Below are positions 29,775 to 38,390 of a stretch of 64,000 nucleotides of DNA, piece by piece. The first letter of the stretch is position 1. Each line of letters opens with the position of its first letter. The translations under genes were made by a program, and so were the position numbers. This DNA comes from Finegoldia magna ATCC 29328 (GTDB lineage Bacteria; Bacillota; Clostridia; Tissierellales; Peptoniphilaceae): positions 868,001-932,000 of the forward strand of contig NC_010376.1 of the NCBI RefSeq assembly GCF_000010185.1, in the 5' to 3' direction. The notes under the pieces were generated by a model. It saw only the letters and a list, made by a program, of their open reading frames with translations. It was not told the origin of the DNA and made no database searches.

Positions 29775-31802
29775 TTAGTTCTCTTCTTCCATTTCTTTTA
29801 ATTTTAAATCTAATAATGCTCCTAAATCACTGTTAATCAAAGTTTCTTCACTTGATTCTGATTTAGTTTCAACTTTTTTAGGTTTATCTTTCTTTGGTCT
29901 TGGTTTTCTTTCAGGTTTTTCAGGTTTTGGTAATAAAGCTTTCATACTTAAAGCAATTCTCTTCTTTTCAGGATTGATTTCTAAGATTTTAACTTTAACT
30001 GTATCACCAATATTTAATTCATCTGATGGTTTATCAACATGTTCATTTGAAATTTCAGAAACGTGAACTAATCCTTCAATTCCTTCAGCTAATTTAACAA
30101 ATGCACCAAAGTCAACTAAGTTTACAACTTCTCCTTCGATTACATCGCCTTCGTGGTTGTTTTCTACAAAAGCATCGAATGGTTTTTGTTGTAATTGTTT
30201 CAAGCCAAGTGAAATTCTATTCTTTTCTCTATTAGCTTTAAGAACTAATGTTTCAATTTCATCTCCAACTTTTAAAACATCTTCTGGTGATTCAATTCTA
30301 TTCCAAGAAATATCTGAAATATGAAGTAAACCATCTACTCCGCCTAAATCGATAAATGCACCAAAGTCTGTTAATCTTTGTACTTTACCAGTAATTTTTT
30401 CACCAACAGTGATGTTTTCCCAAGCTTTATCTTCGATTTCTTTTTGTTCTGCTTCTACAACAGCTCTGTGAGATAAAACTAAACGTCTCTTCTTTTCATC
30501 TATATTCAAAACTTTACATACCAAAGTTTCTCCTACATATTTAGATAAATCTTTTACAAAGTGAGTAGTTACTTGAGAACCTGGTATAAAAGCTCTTACA
30601 TTATCAATTGTCGCTATTAAGCCGCCTTTTACTACTTGTGTTACTTTTGCTTCAACAGTTGAATCATTATCAAAACTAGAAACTAAATTCTTCCAATTTT
30701 TAATTCCTTCAACTCTTTTTGTAGATAGTACAACATTTCCTTCTCCGTCATCTAGTTTAATAACGTAAACTTCGATTTCGTCGCCTTGTTTGTACAAATC
30801 CTTAGGTAATTTACCTTCTTCTGTTGATAATTCGTCCAGTTTAATAATACCATCAGCTTTGTAGCCAATATTAACCATGACTTCATCATCTGTTACATAA
30901 ATAACTTCACCCTTTACGATTTCTTTTGGGTAAATCTTATTCATGCTTTCTTCTACTTGTTCCATAAAATCCTTGCTGTAATTATCCATTAAATTTACAA
31001 CCTCCTCAATAATCCAAGCCGGTGTGGACGCACCAGCTGTAATACCTAATAATTTAGATTCAATAATACTATCATCGATACAAATATCCTTGTAAGTTTC
31101 AATTCTTAAAACTTTTTTGCAATTTTGTTTTGCAATTTCATACAATTTATTTGTGTTAGAACTATTCAAGCCGCCAATCACAATCATACAATCGACATTC
31201 TTAGAAAGCTCTAAACAAGCCATTTGTCGGCTCTTTGTAGCCCCACAAATAGTATTATCTATCACAACGTTAGTATTACCTTCTACTATTATATCAGAAA
31301 TTTCCAAAAATTTCCTCTTTAAATTAGTAGTTTGTGAAATTACATAAAGTTTTTCACCTTTTATTTTTTTCGCCTCATCAATTGAATTAACTACTTCAAT
31401 ATTATTTTCAACCTGTCCTTTCATAGCTATAATTTCTGGATGATTTGGGTCTCCAATAATTATAATTTTGTAGCCTTCATCGTGTTTTTTATTTATTTTT
31501 TCATAAATTTTTAATAGAGAAGGACAAGTCAAATCTACTAATTTGTATCCATTATTTATTATTTCTTGCTTTAATTTTAAAGTAGCCCCATGTGACCTAA
31601 TAAAAATTGTAGAGCCTTTTTCTGCTTGAGTGTAATCATCTATCTGTTTAATACCCAAATTTTCTAATCTTTTGCATTCTTGTTCGTTATGAATAAGCTG
31701 ACCTAAAGTATACTTTATTTCTGATGGGTCATTTTCAATTATATTTATAGCTCTTTTTACTCCATAACAAAACCCAGCATTTTGTTGCACTATTATATTC
31801 AT
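29775..31802 (-). CDS. ispH-rpsA: fusion of HMB-PP reductase (IspH) and ribosomal protein S1
   Basis: One 675-residue frame joins two proteins. Residues 1-280 are IspH, the iron-sulfur enzyme making IPP and DMAPP in the last step of the MEP pathway; the cluster cysteines C12, C93 and C186 are present, as are His38, His71 and His121. From about 297 on are four S1 RNA-binding domains (starting near 297, 380, 464 and 550), the last two very canonical (TDFGAFIDLGG, VDFGAFVKLAEG). A Lys/Pro-rich then acidic tail ends the protein. The same fusion is known in clostridia and relatives. The ATG at 31802 overlaps the plsC stop by one base and follows AAGGTG. Confidence 0.96.
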   Translation of the reverse strand: MNIIVQQNAGFCYGVKRAINIIENDPSEIKYTLGQLIHNEQECKRLENLGIKQIDDYTQAEKGSTIFIRSHGATLKLKQEIINNGYKLVDLTCPSLLKIYEKINKKHDEGYKIIIIGDPNHPEIIAMKGQVENNIEVVNSIDEAKKIKGEKLYVISQTTNLKRKFLEISDIIVEGNTNVVIDNTICGATKSRQMACLELSKNVDCMIVIGGLNSSNTNKLYEIAKQNCKKVLRIETYKDICIDDSIIESKLLGITAGASTPAWIIEEVVNLMDNYSKDFMEQVEESMNKIYPKEIVKGEVIYVTDDEVMVNIGYKADGIIKLDELSTEEGKLPKDLYKQGDEIEVYVIKLDDGEGNVVLSTKRVEGIKNWKNLVSSFDNDSTVEAKVTQVVKGGLIATIDNVRAFIPGSQVTTHFVKDLSKYVGETLVCKVLNIDEKKRRLVLSHRAVVEAEQKEIEDKAWENITVGEKITGKVQRLTDFGAFIDLGGVDGLLHISDISWNRIESPEDVLKVGDEIETLVLKANREKNRISLGLKQLQQKPFDAFVENNHEGDVIEGEVVNLVDFGAFVKLAEGIEGLVHVSEISNEHVDKPSDELNIGDTVKVKILEINPEKKRIALSMKALLPKPEKPERKPRPKKDKPKKVETKSESSEETLINSDLGALLDLKLKEMEEEN

Positions 31803-32371
31803 CAATTCACCTTGTATATATTTTTGTAAATTGCTTTTGTAATTTCTTTGTTTTTAATATCTTTTGATACATCATCAAAATTCGATATAGCTATTTTTTC
31901 TCTTATAAATACTTCAACTGTTGATCTGAACTTATAATCAGACTTGATAAATACAGGTATAACATCAGCATCAGCTCTTGAAGCAATCATAGCAACCCCT
32001 GTTTTCATGTTTTCCTCACTAACAGTTTTGACTCTTGTTCCTTCTGGAAATATACCTAATACCTCGTTGTTCTTTACAAGTTTAATAGCATCTTTAATGG
32101 TTTTTACATTCACGTTTTCTCTGTCAACCGGAAAAGCACCAAACTTGTACAGTAAAAATCCTAAAATTTTATTTTCAAATAATTCTTTTTTTGCCATAAA
32201 TCTTATAGGCCTATCAAAAATTATCGCCAATAAAATTGGATCCCATAAGTTGATGTGATTTGCACAAATAACTAAAGGAGTTTCCGGTAATCTAGTGTTC
32301 CCATGGATATCTAATTTGTATTTTATTGTAAATACTATTTTCATTAAAAATCTTGCAAATCTATAAAACAT
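31802..32371 (-). CDS. plsC: 1-acyl-sn-glycerol-3-phosphate acyltransferase
   Basis: The 189-residue enzyme makes phosphatidic acid from lysophosphatidic acid at the membrane. The catalytic HX4D motif is NHINLWDP and the phosphate-binding motif is FPEGTRV. It overlaps cmk by 11 bases. With plsX and plsY, also in this window, it completes the PlsX/PlsY/PlsC route. Confidence 0.93.
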   Translation of the reverse strand: MFYRFARFLMKIVFTIKYKLDIHGNTRLPETPLVICANHINLWDPILLAIIFDRPIRFMAKKELFENKILGFLLYKFGAFPVDRENVNVKTIKDAIKLVKNNEVLGIFPEGTRVKTVSEENMKTGVAMIASRADADVIPVFIKSDYKFRSTVEVFIREKIAISNFDDVSKDIKNKEITKAIYKNIYKVN

Positions 32372-33230
32372 TTCTACCTCTAATTATTTCTAATATTTTT
32401 TCGACAACTTGATCAATATTCATATTATCAGAATTTATCAATACAGCGTCTTCAGCTTTTCTCAAAGGAGCATATTTTCTATTTTTATCCTGCTCATCTC
32501 GCAATTTTATATCTTCAAGAATAGTTTCATAAGATGAATCGTCTTTTTGTTCATCAAATCTTCTTTTAGCTCTTATCTCAGCAGATGCATCCAAATAAAA
32601 CTTATAATCGGCATTTTTTAATATATTAGTACCAGCATCTCTTCCATCAATAATTATAGCTTTATCACTTGCAATATGTCTTTGAATGTCAACTAACTTT
32701 TCTCTAACAGAATAATATGCGGAAACTTTTGATGCTGCCATTGATACTTCATTAGTTCTTATTTTGTCTCTCAAAAATTCATTATTAACTTTAATTTCAG
32801 ATGATTCAAATGTTATTTCTAAGTTATTCAAAATTTTTACAACTTTTTCTTCGTCTTCCAAATTAACATTTTGTTTTAAGCAATAATAAGCAAGTGATCG
32901 ATACATTGAGCCTGTATCTAAATACTCAATGTTTAAAATTTTAGATATCAATTTGCAAACTGTTGATTTCCCAGAACCACTAGGGCCATCTACTGTCACA
33001 GAATATACATCATTATTAATTAATTCAATATATACATTATCATCATCTTTTTTTCGAAGCATTCTTGATGAAGTTAAAATATTTTTATTTGTATTAATCA
33101 ATTTATCATTCAAAACTTTCTTCATAATTTTAGGTGTAGATATCAATAAAATATCGAAATTCTTGTCTTTGATATATTCATTAATTTCATCATACAGTTT
33201 ATGTTCGTTTTCGTACTTTATTTTTTTCAT
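32361..33230 (-). CDS. cmk: cytidylate kinase with an unusual N-terminal extension
   Basis: Residues from about 76 to 289 form a normal CMP/dCMP kinase: P-loop GPSGSGKST at 82-90, LDTGSMYRSLAYYC, the IIDGRDAGT motif and the lid region RAKRRFDEQ. In usual CMKs the P-loop is near residue 10, so there are about 72 extra N-terminal residues here with no family I know (FDILLISTPKIMKKVL, then TSSRMLRKKDDD). The long start at 33230 is supported by GGGGAT and an overlap with the upstream gene's stop; no internal ATG with a ribosome site is seen near residue 75 (only a GTG without one). Confidence 0.9.
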   Translation of the reverse strand: MKKIKYENEHKLYDEINEYIKDKNFDILLISTPKIMKKVLNDKLINTNKNILTSSRMLRKKDDDNVYIELINNDVYSVTVDGPSGSGKSTVCKLISKILNIEYLDTGSMYRSLAYYCLKQNVNLEDEEKVVKILNNLEITFESSEIKVNNEFLRDKIRTNEVSMAASKVSAYYSVREKLVDIQRHIASDKAIIIDGRDAGTNILKNADYKFYLDASAEIRAKRRFDEQKDDSSYETILEDIKLRDEQDKNRKYAPLRKAEDAVLINSDNMNIDQVVEKILEIIRGRNVL

Positions 33231-34429
33231 ATATTTATCCCCGCTAAATAACCCGTTGAAAAAGCAAATTGTAAGTTAAATCCTCCCGTAAAGCCATCAA
33301 CATCGATGACCTCTCCACAGAAATACAAATCTTTTACAAGCTTTGATTCCATTGTGCTTGGGTCAATCTCGTTTACATCAACTCCCCCAACACTAATAAT
33401 TGCATAATCAAGCTTTTCATTTGAAACGTAAGTTAAATCGAAACTTTTTATGATTTTTCTTAAATTGTCACGTTCAAATTTTGTTATTTCATTTACTTTT
33501 TTATTTGGATTTATATTTGCAGATTTTAAAATAGGCAATATCAATTTTTTTATAGTTATTTTACTTATTGCATTTTCAATGGTTTTGTTTTGATTATCGC
33601 TGAAATCTCTTAAAATCCTATCATCAAGTTTTTGATCTGTCAATCCTGGTTTCAAGTCTATAGATATTTTAATATCTCCATTTTTCTTGGATAAAATACT
33701 TGATAAAGTAAGCACTAAAGGTCCGGAAATTCCTTTTCTTGTAAAAATCATTTCACCTATTTCGTTGAATATCATTTTATTATTGATATAACATTTTAGG
33801 CCTATATTTTTAAGACTAACTCCCTCTAATTCTTCCACATTTTCTTTTAAAATAATTGCGCTTAGGCCTGGCTTCATTTCATTAATAGTATGACCTAACC
33901 TGGTTATTTGATTGTAAAGTGATCCATCCGATCCAGTGTTTGGATATGATTTACCGCCACACGCTATAATAACTTTATCAAACGAATATTTGTTAATGCT
34001 TGTAGTCAGATAAAATTTATCAGATTTATAAATTTTATTTACTTGTTCATTCAAGTGTAAATTTACATTTTTATTTTTTAAAATCTTTTCAAATACTTTA
34101 ATAACATCTGATGATTTATCGCTTTTTGGAAAAACTCTATTTCCACGTTCAATTTTAGTTTTTAGTCCATTGGAATTAAAAAAATTTATGACTTGTTCGT
34201 TTGTAAAGTCATAAAATGGGCTGTAACAAAAATATTTATTTGTATTTATATTTTCAATCAAATCTTGAACTTCACATGAATTGGTAATATTACATCTTCC
34301 TTTTCCAGTAATGAACAGTTTTTTACCTATTTTCTCATTATGGTCAAAAATATGTATTTCATATTCTTCTTTAATAAAACTTGCAGCCATCAACCCTGCT
34401 GCACCAGCTCCTATTATTGCTACGTTCAT
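33227..34429 (-). CDS. HI0933/BaiN-family flavoprotein
   Basis: The 400-residue protein has the FAD-binding GXGXXG motif AIIGAGAAGLMAAS at the N-terminus, GKGRCNITN and a C-terminal GGVDVNEIDPSTMESK and GFTGGFNLQFAFSTG, all signatures of the HI0933/YhiN family of predicted NAD(P)/FAD oxidoreductases. Substrate is unknown, though one member (BaiN) acts on bile acids. Its stop overlaps the cmk start and its start touches the upstream methyltransferase stop. Confidence 0.9.
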   Translation of the reverse strand: MNVAIIGAGAAGLMAASFIKEEYEIHIFDHNEKIGKKLFITGKGRCNITNSCEVQDLIENINTNKYFCYSPFYDFTNEQVINFFNSNGLKTKIERGNRVFPKSDKSSDVIKVFEKILKNKNVNLHLNEQVNKIYKSDKFYLTTSINKYSFDKVIIACGGKSYPNTGSDGSLYNQITRLGHTINEMKPGLSAIILKENVEELEGVSLKNIGLKCYINNKMIFNEIGEMIFTRKGISGPLVLTLSSILSKKNGDIKISIDLKPGLTDQKLDDRILRDFSDNQNKTIENAISKITIKKLILPILKSANINPNKKVNEITKFERDNLRKIIKSFDLTYVSNEKLDYAIISVGGVDVNEIDPSTMESKLVKDLYFCGEVIDVDGFTGGFNLQFAFSTGYLAGINI

Positions 34430-34968
34430 TATTTTATCCTTTCAATCAAACATACAAAAGGTGGATTATTAATCTGATTTATAAAATCGTATCGTATAAC
34501 ATTGAATTCTTTTTGGTTTAAATTTCGCAAAAAATTAATTATGTTTATACTTTCTTCAAATCCAGGCCTATGTCCAGGATAAAAAGTAATAACAATTTGA
34601 CCTTCAATGTTCATTAATTTCAAAAGTTTTTCTAAAGTTTTAATAACAGTATCATAATCAGTTGTAATATTTTTATCTCCACCTGGAAGATATCCTAAAT
34701 TAAATACAGCAAAATCAATTTTTTCATTAGTATAGTTTTCAAAATTTAAGTGCGAATCATTTATAACTTTTAAGTTATTAGTTTTCTTTGCATTATCAAT
34801 ACAATTTTTTTGAATATCGAACCCGTAAACTTGTATACTTTTATTTATAGATAGCATTTTATATGAATCATTTCCATTTCCAAATGTCATGTCTAAACAT
34901 ATTTTTGAAGTTGGTATTTTACTTTTCATCAATGATTCTACTAATGTTTTAGTATTATTATAAATCAT
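34429..34968 (-). CDS. rRNA/tRNA methylase-like protein (YtqB family)
   Basis: The 179-residue class I SAM methyltransferase has motif I in CLDMTFGNGNDSYKM and the family motif VFNLGYLPGGDK, typical of the YtqB-like group (putative rRNA methylase, some of which methylate the tRNA wobble mnm5 position). The role remains uncertain. It overlaps the small unknown gene by 11 bases and abuts the flavoprotein gene. Confidence 0.85.
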   Translation of the reverse strand: MIYNNTKTLVESLMKSKIPTSKICLDMTFGNGNDSYKMLSINKSIQVYGFDIQKNCIDNAKKTNNLKVINDSHLNFENYTNEKIDFAVFNLGYLPGGDKNITTDYDTVIKTLEKLLKLMNIEGQIVITFYPGHRPGFEESINIINFLRNLNQKEFNVIRYDFINQINNPPFVCLIERIK

Positions 34969-35305
34969 TGCAAAAACCTCTAAAAAGAACGCTAAAATTT
35001 ATCTTACCGTTATTATTAAAAAATGAATTTACCAATCCATCATTATCGTAGAATTCCTCAATACCAAAATCTTTCAAATTCATACCTATACTTTTTAGGA
35101 AAAACAACTTTTTTGAATCGTCTTCGTCCAGTTGAAATTTAGAAATATTCGCTTTTATACCATTAATTTTAATCAATGAATATCCTTTAGAAACTGAGTC
35201 ATCAATATATAAAAAGCAAAAATTCCCAATAATTTCATCAATTTCTAATTCAAAGTTTTTTAAAATTAATTCATCATTGCTATTTGCTAGTCTTACTTCT
35301 ATCAT
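34958..35305 (-). CDS. uncharacterised 115-residue protein, possibly a degenerate GNAT
   Basis: I do not recognise this protein. It starts at an ATG with GAGGTAATA upstream, overlaps rluB by 26 bases and the next methyltransferase by 11 bases, so it is tightly embedded and surely translated. The start MIEVRLANSNDELI and the later LKDFGIEEFYDNDGLVNSFFNNNGKINF resemble the ends of GNAT acetyltransferases, but the acetyl-CoA loop (R/Q-x-x-G-x-G/A) is missing. A shortened acetyltransferase or an adaptor protein are the guesses; confidence in function is low. Confidence 0.7.
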   Translation of the reverse strand: MIEVRLANSNDELILKNFELEIDEIIGNFCFLYIDDSVSKGYSLIKINGIKANISKFQLDEDDSKKLFFLKSIGMNLKDFGIEEFYDNDGLVNSFFNNNGKINFSVLFRGFCNDL

Positions 35306-36008
35306 TATTACCTCGTATTAAATCCAAATCTTTACTTTTTAACAGCTTGTATTCTCCACTTTTTAAGCTATTTTCCATTTTGTAATTTCCAATTTGAACC
35401 CTTTTTAAATCCAAAACTGGATGATTAATAAAATCAAACATTCTTCTAATTTGTCTATTTCTACCTTCAAAAATAGTTACCCTATACTTAGTGTCATTTT
35501 TAACATTTTCTATAAATTCAATTTTGGATTTTTTTAATTTATAACCATCCAATAATATTCCATCTTTCAATTGTTTGATTTCTGTTTTGTTTGGTTTTCC
35601 TTTTACCAAAACCTCATAAATTTTTTTGTGCTCGAATTTCGGATGAGTTAACTCATAAGTAAACTCCCCATCATTTGTCAAGATTAGTAATCCATGAGAA
35701 TCTTTATCCAAACGCCCAACCGGATAAACTCTTGTATCAGATTTTATCAAATCCACAACCTTCTTGTCAGCGAATTTATCCTTTACTGTTGAAGCGTAAC
35801 CAATTGGCTTATTAATCGCAATATAAATTTTATCTTCTTTCAAATTTATTTTTTTGCCTTCAACTTCAACAATATCCGTATCATTTACTTGATATGATAA
35901 ATCTAGAAGTATTGTTCCATTAACATAGACTTTTGAGTTTTTGATTAATTCATCAGCATTTCTTCTAGAACAATATCCGCTTTGTGCAATGAACTTATTT
36001 ATTCTCAT
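35280..36008 (-). CDS. rluB: 23S rRNA pseudouridine synthase, RluB/RsuA family
   Basis: The 242-residue protein has the N-terminal S4 RNA-binding domain (MRINKFIAQSGYCSRRNADELI) and the catalytic GRLDKDSHGLLILTNDG motif with the essential Asp. The C-terminal VTIFEGRNRQIRRMFDFINHPVLDLKR is diagnostic of RsuA/RluB/RluE/RluF. It follows scpB by overlap, the usual scpA-scpB-rluB order. Whether it modifies U2605 (RluB) cannot be seen from this alone. Confidence 0.93.
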   Translation of the reverse strand: MRINKFIAQSGYCSRRNADELIKNSKVYVNGTILLDLSYQVNDTDIVEVEGKKINLKEDKIYIAINKPIGYASTVKDKFADKKVVDLIKSDTRVYPVGRLDKDSHGLLILTNDGEFTYELTHPKFEHKKIYEVLVKGKPNKTEIKQLKDGILLDGYKLKKSKIEFIENVKNDTKYRVTIFEGRNRQIRRMFDFINHPVLDLKRVQIGNYKMENSLKSGEYKLLKSKDLDLIRGNNDRSKTSK

Positions 36009-36543
36009 TTTCTTTTTCCCTAATAAGTTTCTCTATCTCATTTAATTTTGGAAGATCTTCTAATGAATTTATATTGAAATAAAACAAGAACTCATCGGTT
36101 GTACCATATAATATAGGCTTTCCTATTTTATCTAATCTTCCAACTTCCTTTATAAGATTTTTTTTAGTTAAAGTATCAATTGATGAACTTGATTTTACTC
36201 CTCTAATTTCATCTATTTCAATTCTTGTAATTGGCTGCTTGTAAGCTATAATCGATAAAACTTCCATTGTGGTATTAGTTAATCTCGTGTTTTTATTCTT
36301 AATAAAAATTTCTTTTAAAAATTCGAAATATTCTTTTTTAGTTTGTATTTGGTAGCTATCGTTTATGCATCTGATTTCTAGAGAAGTATTTCTATATTCA
36401 TACTCTTTTATTAAATCATCAAGCATATTTCTAGTTTCTTTTTTGCTAAGGTTTATGGCCTCAGATATTGAAGAAATATCTAATGGTTCACCCCATATGA
36501 AAAGTAAAGATTCAATTTTATTTCTAATAATTTTATCTTCCAT
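35995..36543 (-). CDS. scpB: segregation and condensation protein B
   Basis: The 182-residue winged-helix protein has the family's IESLLFIWGEPLDISSIS start and the STMEVLSIIAYKQPITRIEIDEIRGVKS motif. It works with ScpA and SMC (also in this window, at 45.6-49.1 kb) in the bacterial condensin. It starts 2 bases after scpA ends. Confidence 0.95.
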   Translation of the reverse strand: MEDKIIRNKIESLLFIWGEPLDISSISEAINLSKKETRNMLDDLIKEYEYRNTSLEIRCINDSYQIQTKKEYFEFLKEIFIKNKNTRLTNTTMEVLSIIAYKQPITRIEIDEIRGVKSSSSIDTLTKKNLIKEVGRLDKIGKPILYGTTDEFLFYFNINSLEDLPKLNEIEKLIREKENENK

Positions 36544-36545
36544 AA

Positions 36546-37253
36546 TTACCTCATTAATATTTCCATATTATTCTCATTTTTTACAACTTTCAATATGTTT
36601 GATTTTAATAATTCTAATAAAGCTAGAAACACTGAAATAACTTCATTTCTATTAGACTTCTTAGACAGAAAAGATGCAAAATTATATTTTTTATTTTTTT
36701 CTACCTTCCACAATATATCCTCTATACAATCTTCGATTTTATACTCTTCCGCTTCTATAATCTCTGTTTCTTCGATTACTATTCTATTTTCGTCTCTACT
36801 TAAGATATCTAACAAAGTTTCAGATAATAAATTAATATCTGGTACAATAAGATTTTCTTTTTCTAATTGATAAACTGACAAATCCTCTTGAATTTTTCTA
36901 AAATGCTTAGATGAGATGTTTTCTAATTCAATCAATTGTTTAGAAATTTCTTTAAATTTTTTGTACTCGATTAATCGTTGTTTAATCAAATCTTCATCGA
37001 TTTGATCATCCTCATCAAAGTCATTTTTTGGCAACAATTTTTTTGATTTGATATATAACAAAGTAGAAGCTAAGTAAATGAAATCAGTCAAATCTTTAGT
37101 AGAATGATTTTTCAAATTCTCAACTTCTTCAATAAATTTATTTGTAATTTTTGCTAAATCAACATTTTCTATATCGATTTTCTCTTTTTCTACCAAGTTC
37201 AATAGAAGATCCATCGGACCGTTAAATTCTTCAGTTTCAATTATTAAACTCAT
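36546..37253 (-). CDS. scpA: segregation and condensation protein A (kleisin)
   Basis: The 235-residue kleisin has the conserved N-terminal FNGPMDLLLNLVEKEKIDI that binds the SMC neck and a C-terminal winged helix (VISVFLALLELLKSN) that binds the SMC head. It bridges the SMC dimer with ScpB. Its start overlaps the peptidase gene by 4 bases. Confidence 0.95.
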   Translation of the reverse strand: MSLIIETEEFNGPMDLLLNLVEKEKIDIENVDLAKITNKFIEEVENLKNHSTKDLTDFIYLASTLLYIKSKKLLPKNDFDEDDQIDEDLIKQRLIEYKKFKEISKQLIELENISSKHFRKIQEDLSVYQLEKENLIVPDINLLSETLLDILSRDENRIVIEETEIIEAEEYKIEDCIEDILWKVEKNKKYNFASFLSKKSNRNEVISVFLALLELLKSNILKVVKNENNMEILMR

Positions 37254-37858
37254 AACGCAATTGCTAACCTTAAAAATTTATCTATTATAAATGATGTTAT
37301 AGGAGTTAAAACTTTTCCTAAAACACCTGAAAATATTAATATCAGTAATATAAAGTAAGTATATTTCTCGTATTTTGCCATGAAATCTAAAAATTTACCC
37401 GGGAAAAACGCAGTTACAACTTTTGATCCATCTAATGGCGGAACAGGTATCAAGTTAAAAACTGCAAAATATACATTATATACTATGAATAAGCTCAAAA
37501 TCTCTGATACTACCGGATTTACATGCGAAAATCTAACATATAAAAACGAGAATATTAATCCTAAAATTAAATTTACAGTAACCCCTGCTATTGAAACTAA
37601 AAACATTCCTAGGTGCCTTTTTCTAAAATTATAAGAGTTAATTGGAACTGGCTTTGCCCAACCAAACTTAAATAAAATCAAACTGATTGCACCTAATGGG
37701 TCAATATGATCAATAGGATTAAAACTCAATCTACCCATGTTTTTAGCAGTATTATCTCCCATCCAGTACGCAACATAACCATGAGCTAATTCATGAAGAA
37801 CAATCGTTGGAAGTAATACAAATATAATTATAATGTAATGGTTTATTGTTTCTAACAT
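37250..37858 (-). CDS. site-2 protease family (M50B) membrane metalloprotease
   Basis: The 202-residue membrane protein has the zinc motif HELAHGY in the first helix, the FNPIDHIDPLGAISL segment and the third-ligand motif IPVPPLDGSKV, and about six hydrophobic segments. It lacks a PDZ domain, unlike RseP, and matches the short YdhP/YwhC-type peptidases found next to scpA in Firmicutes. Substrate unknown. One-base overlap with the nudix gene. Confidence 0.92.
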   Translation of the reverse strand: MLETINHYIIIIFVLLPTIVLHELAHGYVAYWMGDNTAKNMGRLSFNPIDHIDPLGAISLILFKFGWAKPVPINSYNFRKRHLGMFLVSIAGVTVNLILGLIFSFLYVRFSHVNPVVSEILSLFIVYNVYFAVFNLIPVPPLDGSKVVTAFFPGKFLDFMAKYEKYTYFILLILIFSGVLGKVLTPITSFIIDKFLRLAIAL

Positions 37859-38388
37859 TAATTCACATTCCTTAGATAATATAGAATTCCCATAATTGTT
37901 TTGCCATCAATTATAACGCCATCTTCTATCATCTGCATTAATTTATCTTGTTCGATGAGCTCTATATTCAAAAATTCATCATCATCGGCTTCAAGTTCGT
38001 CTTTAAATAAATCTTGTGCCATGAAGAAACTTACTTTTTCGTCGCTGAAACCTGGAGATGAATATGCATCAAATAAGTAAGTTAAACTATTACAATTATA
38101 GCCAATTTCTTCTCTCATTTCCCTAATGGCTGCGTCCTTTGGTGTTTCGTTGTGTTCAATTAATCCAGCAGGCAATTCCATTAATTGTTGATCAATAGCT
38201 TTTCTATATTGACTAACGAAAAATAATTTGTTATCTTTTAATGCAATTATGCATACAGCATTTGCATGTTCTATAATTTCTCTTTTTGAGTATTTTCTGT
38301 TAGGAAGTTCAACAGTATCTAATCGGAGGTTTAAAATTCTCCCCTCATATATCATTTCACTTTTTATAGTTTTTTCTTCATAATCCAT
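37858..38388 (-). CDS. NUDIX hydrolase, ADP-ribose pyrophosphatase type
   Basis: The 176-residue enzyme has a perfect Nudix box, G-X5-E-X7-REUXEE-XGU, in GLIEHNETPKDAAIREMREE. The upstream LPAG and downstream PGFSDEKVSFF fit ADP-ribose pyrophosphatase (NudF). It hydrolyses ADP-ribose to AMP and ribose-5-phosphate. The neighbour recN starts 2 bases upstream in the transcript. Confidence 0.92.
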   Translation of the reverse strand: MDYEEKTIKSEMIYEGRILNLRLDTVELPNRKYSKREIIEHANAVCIIALKDNKLFFVSQYRKAIDQQLMELPAGLIEHNETPKDAAIREMREEIGYNCNSLTYLFDAYSSPGFSDEKVSFFMAQDLFKDELEADDDEFLNIELIEQDKLMQMIEDGVIIDGKTIMGILYYLRNVN

Positions 38389-38390
38389 AA

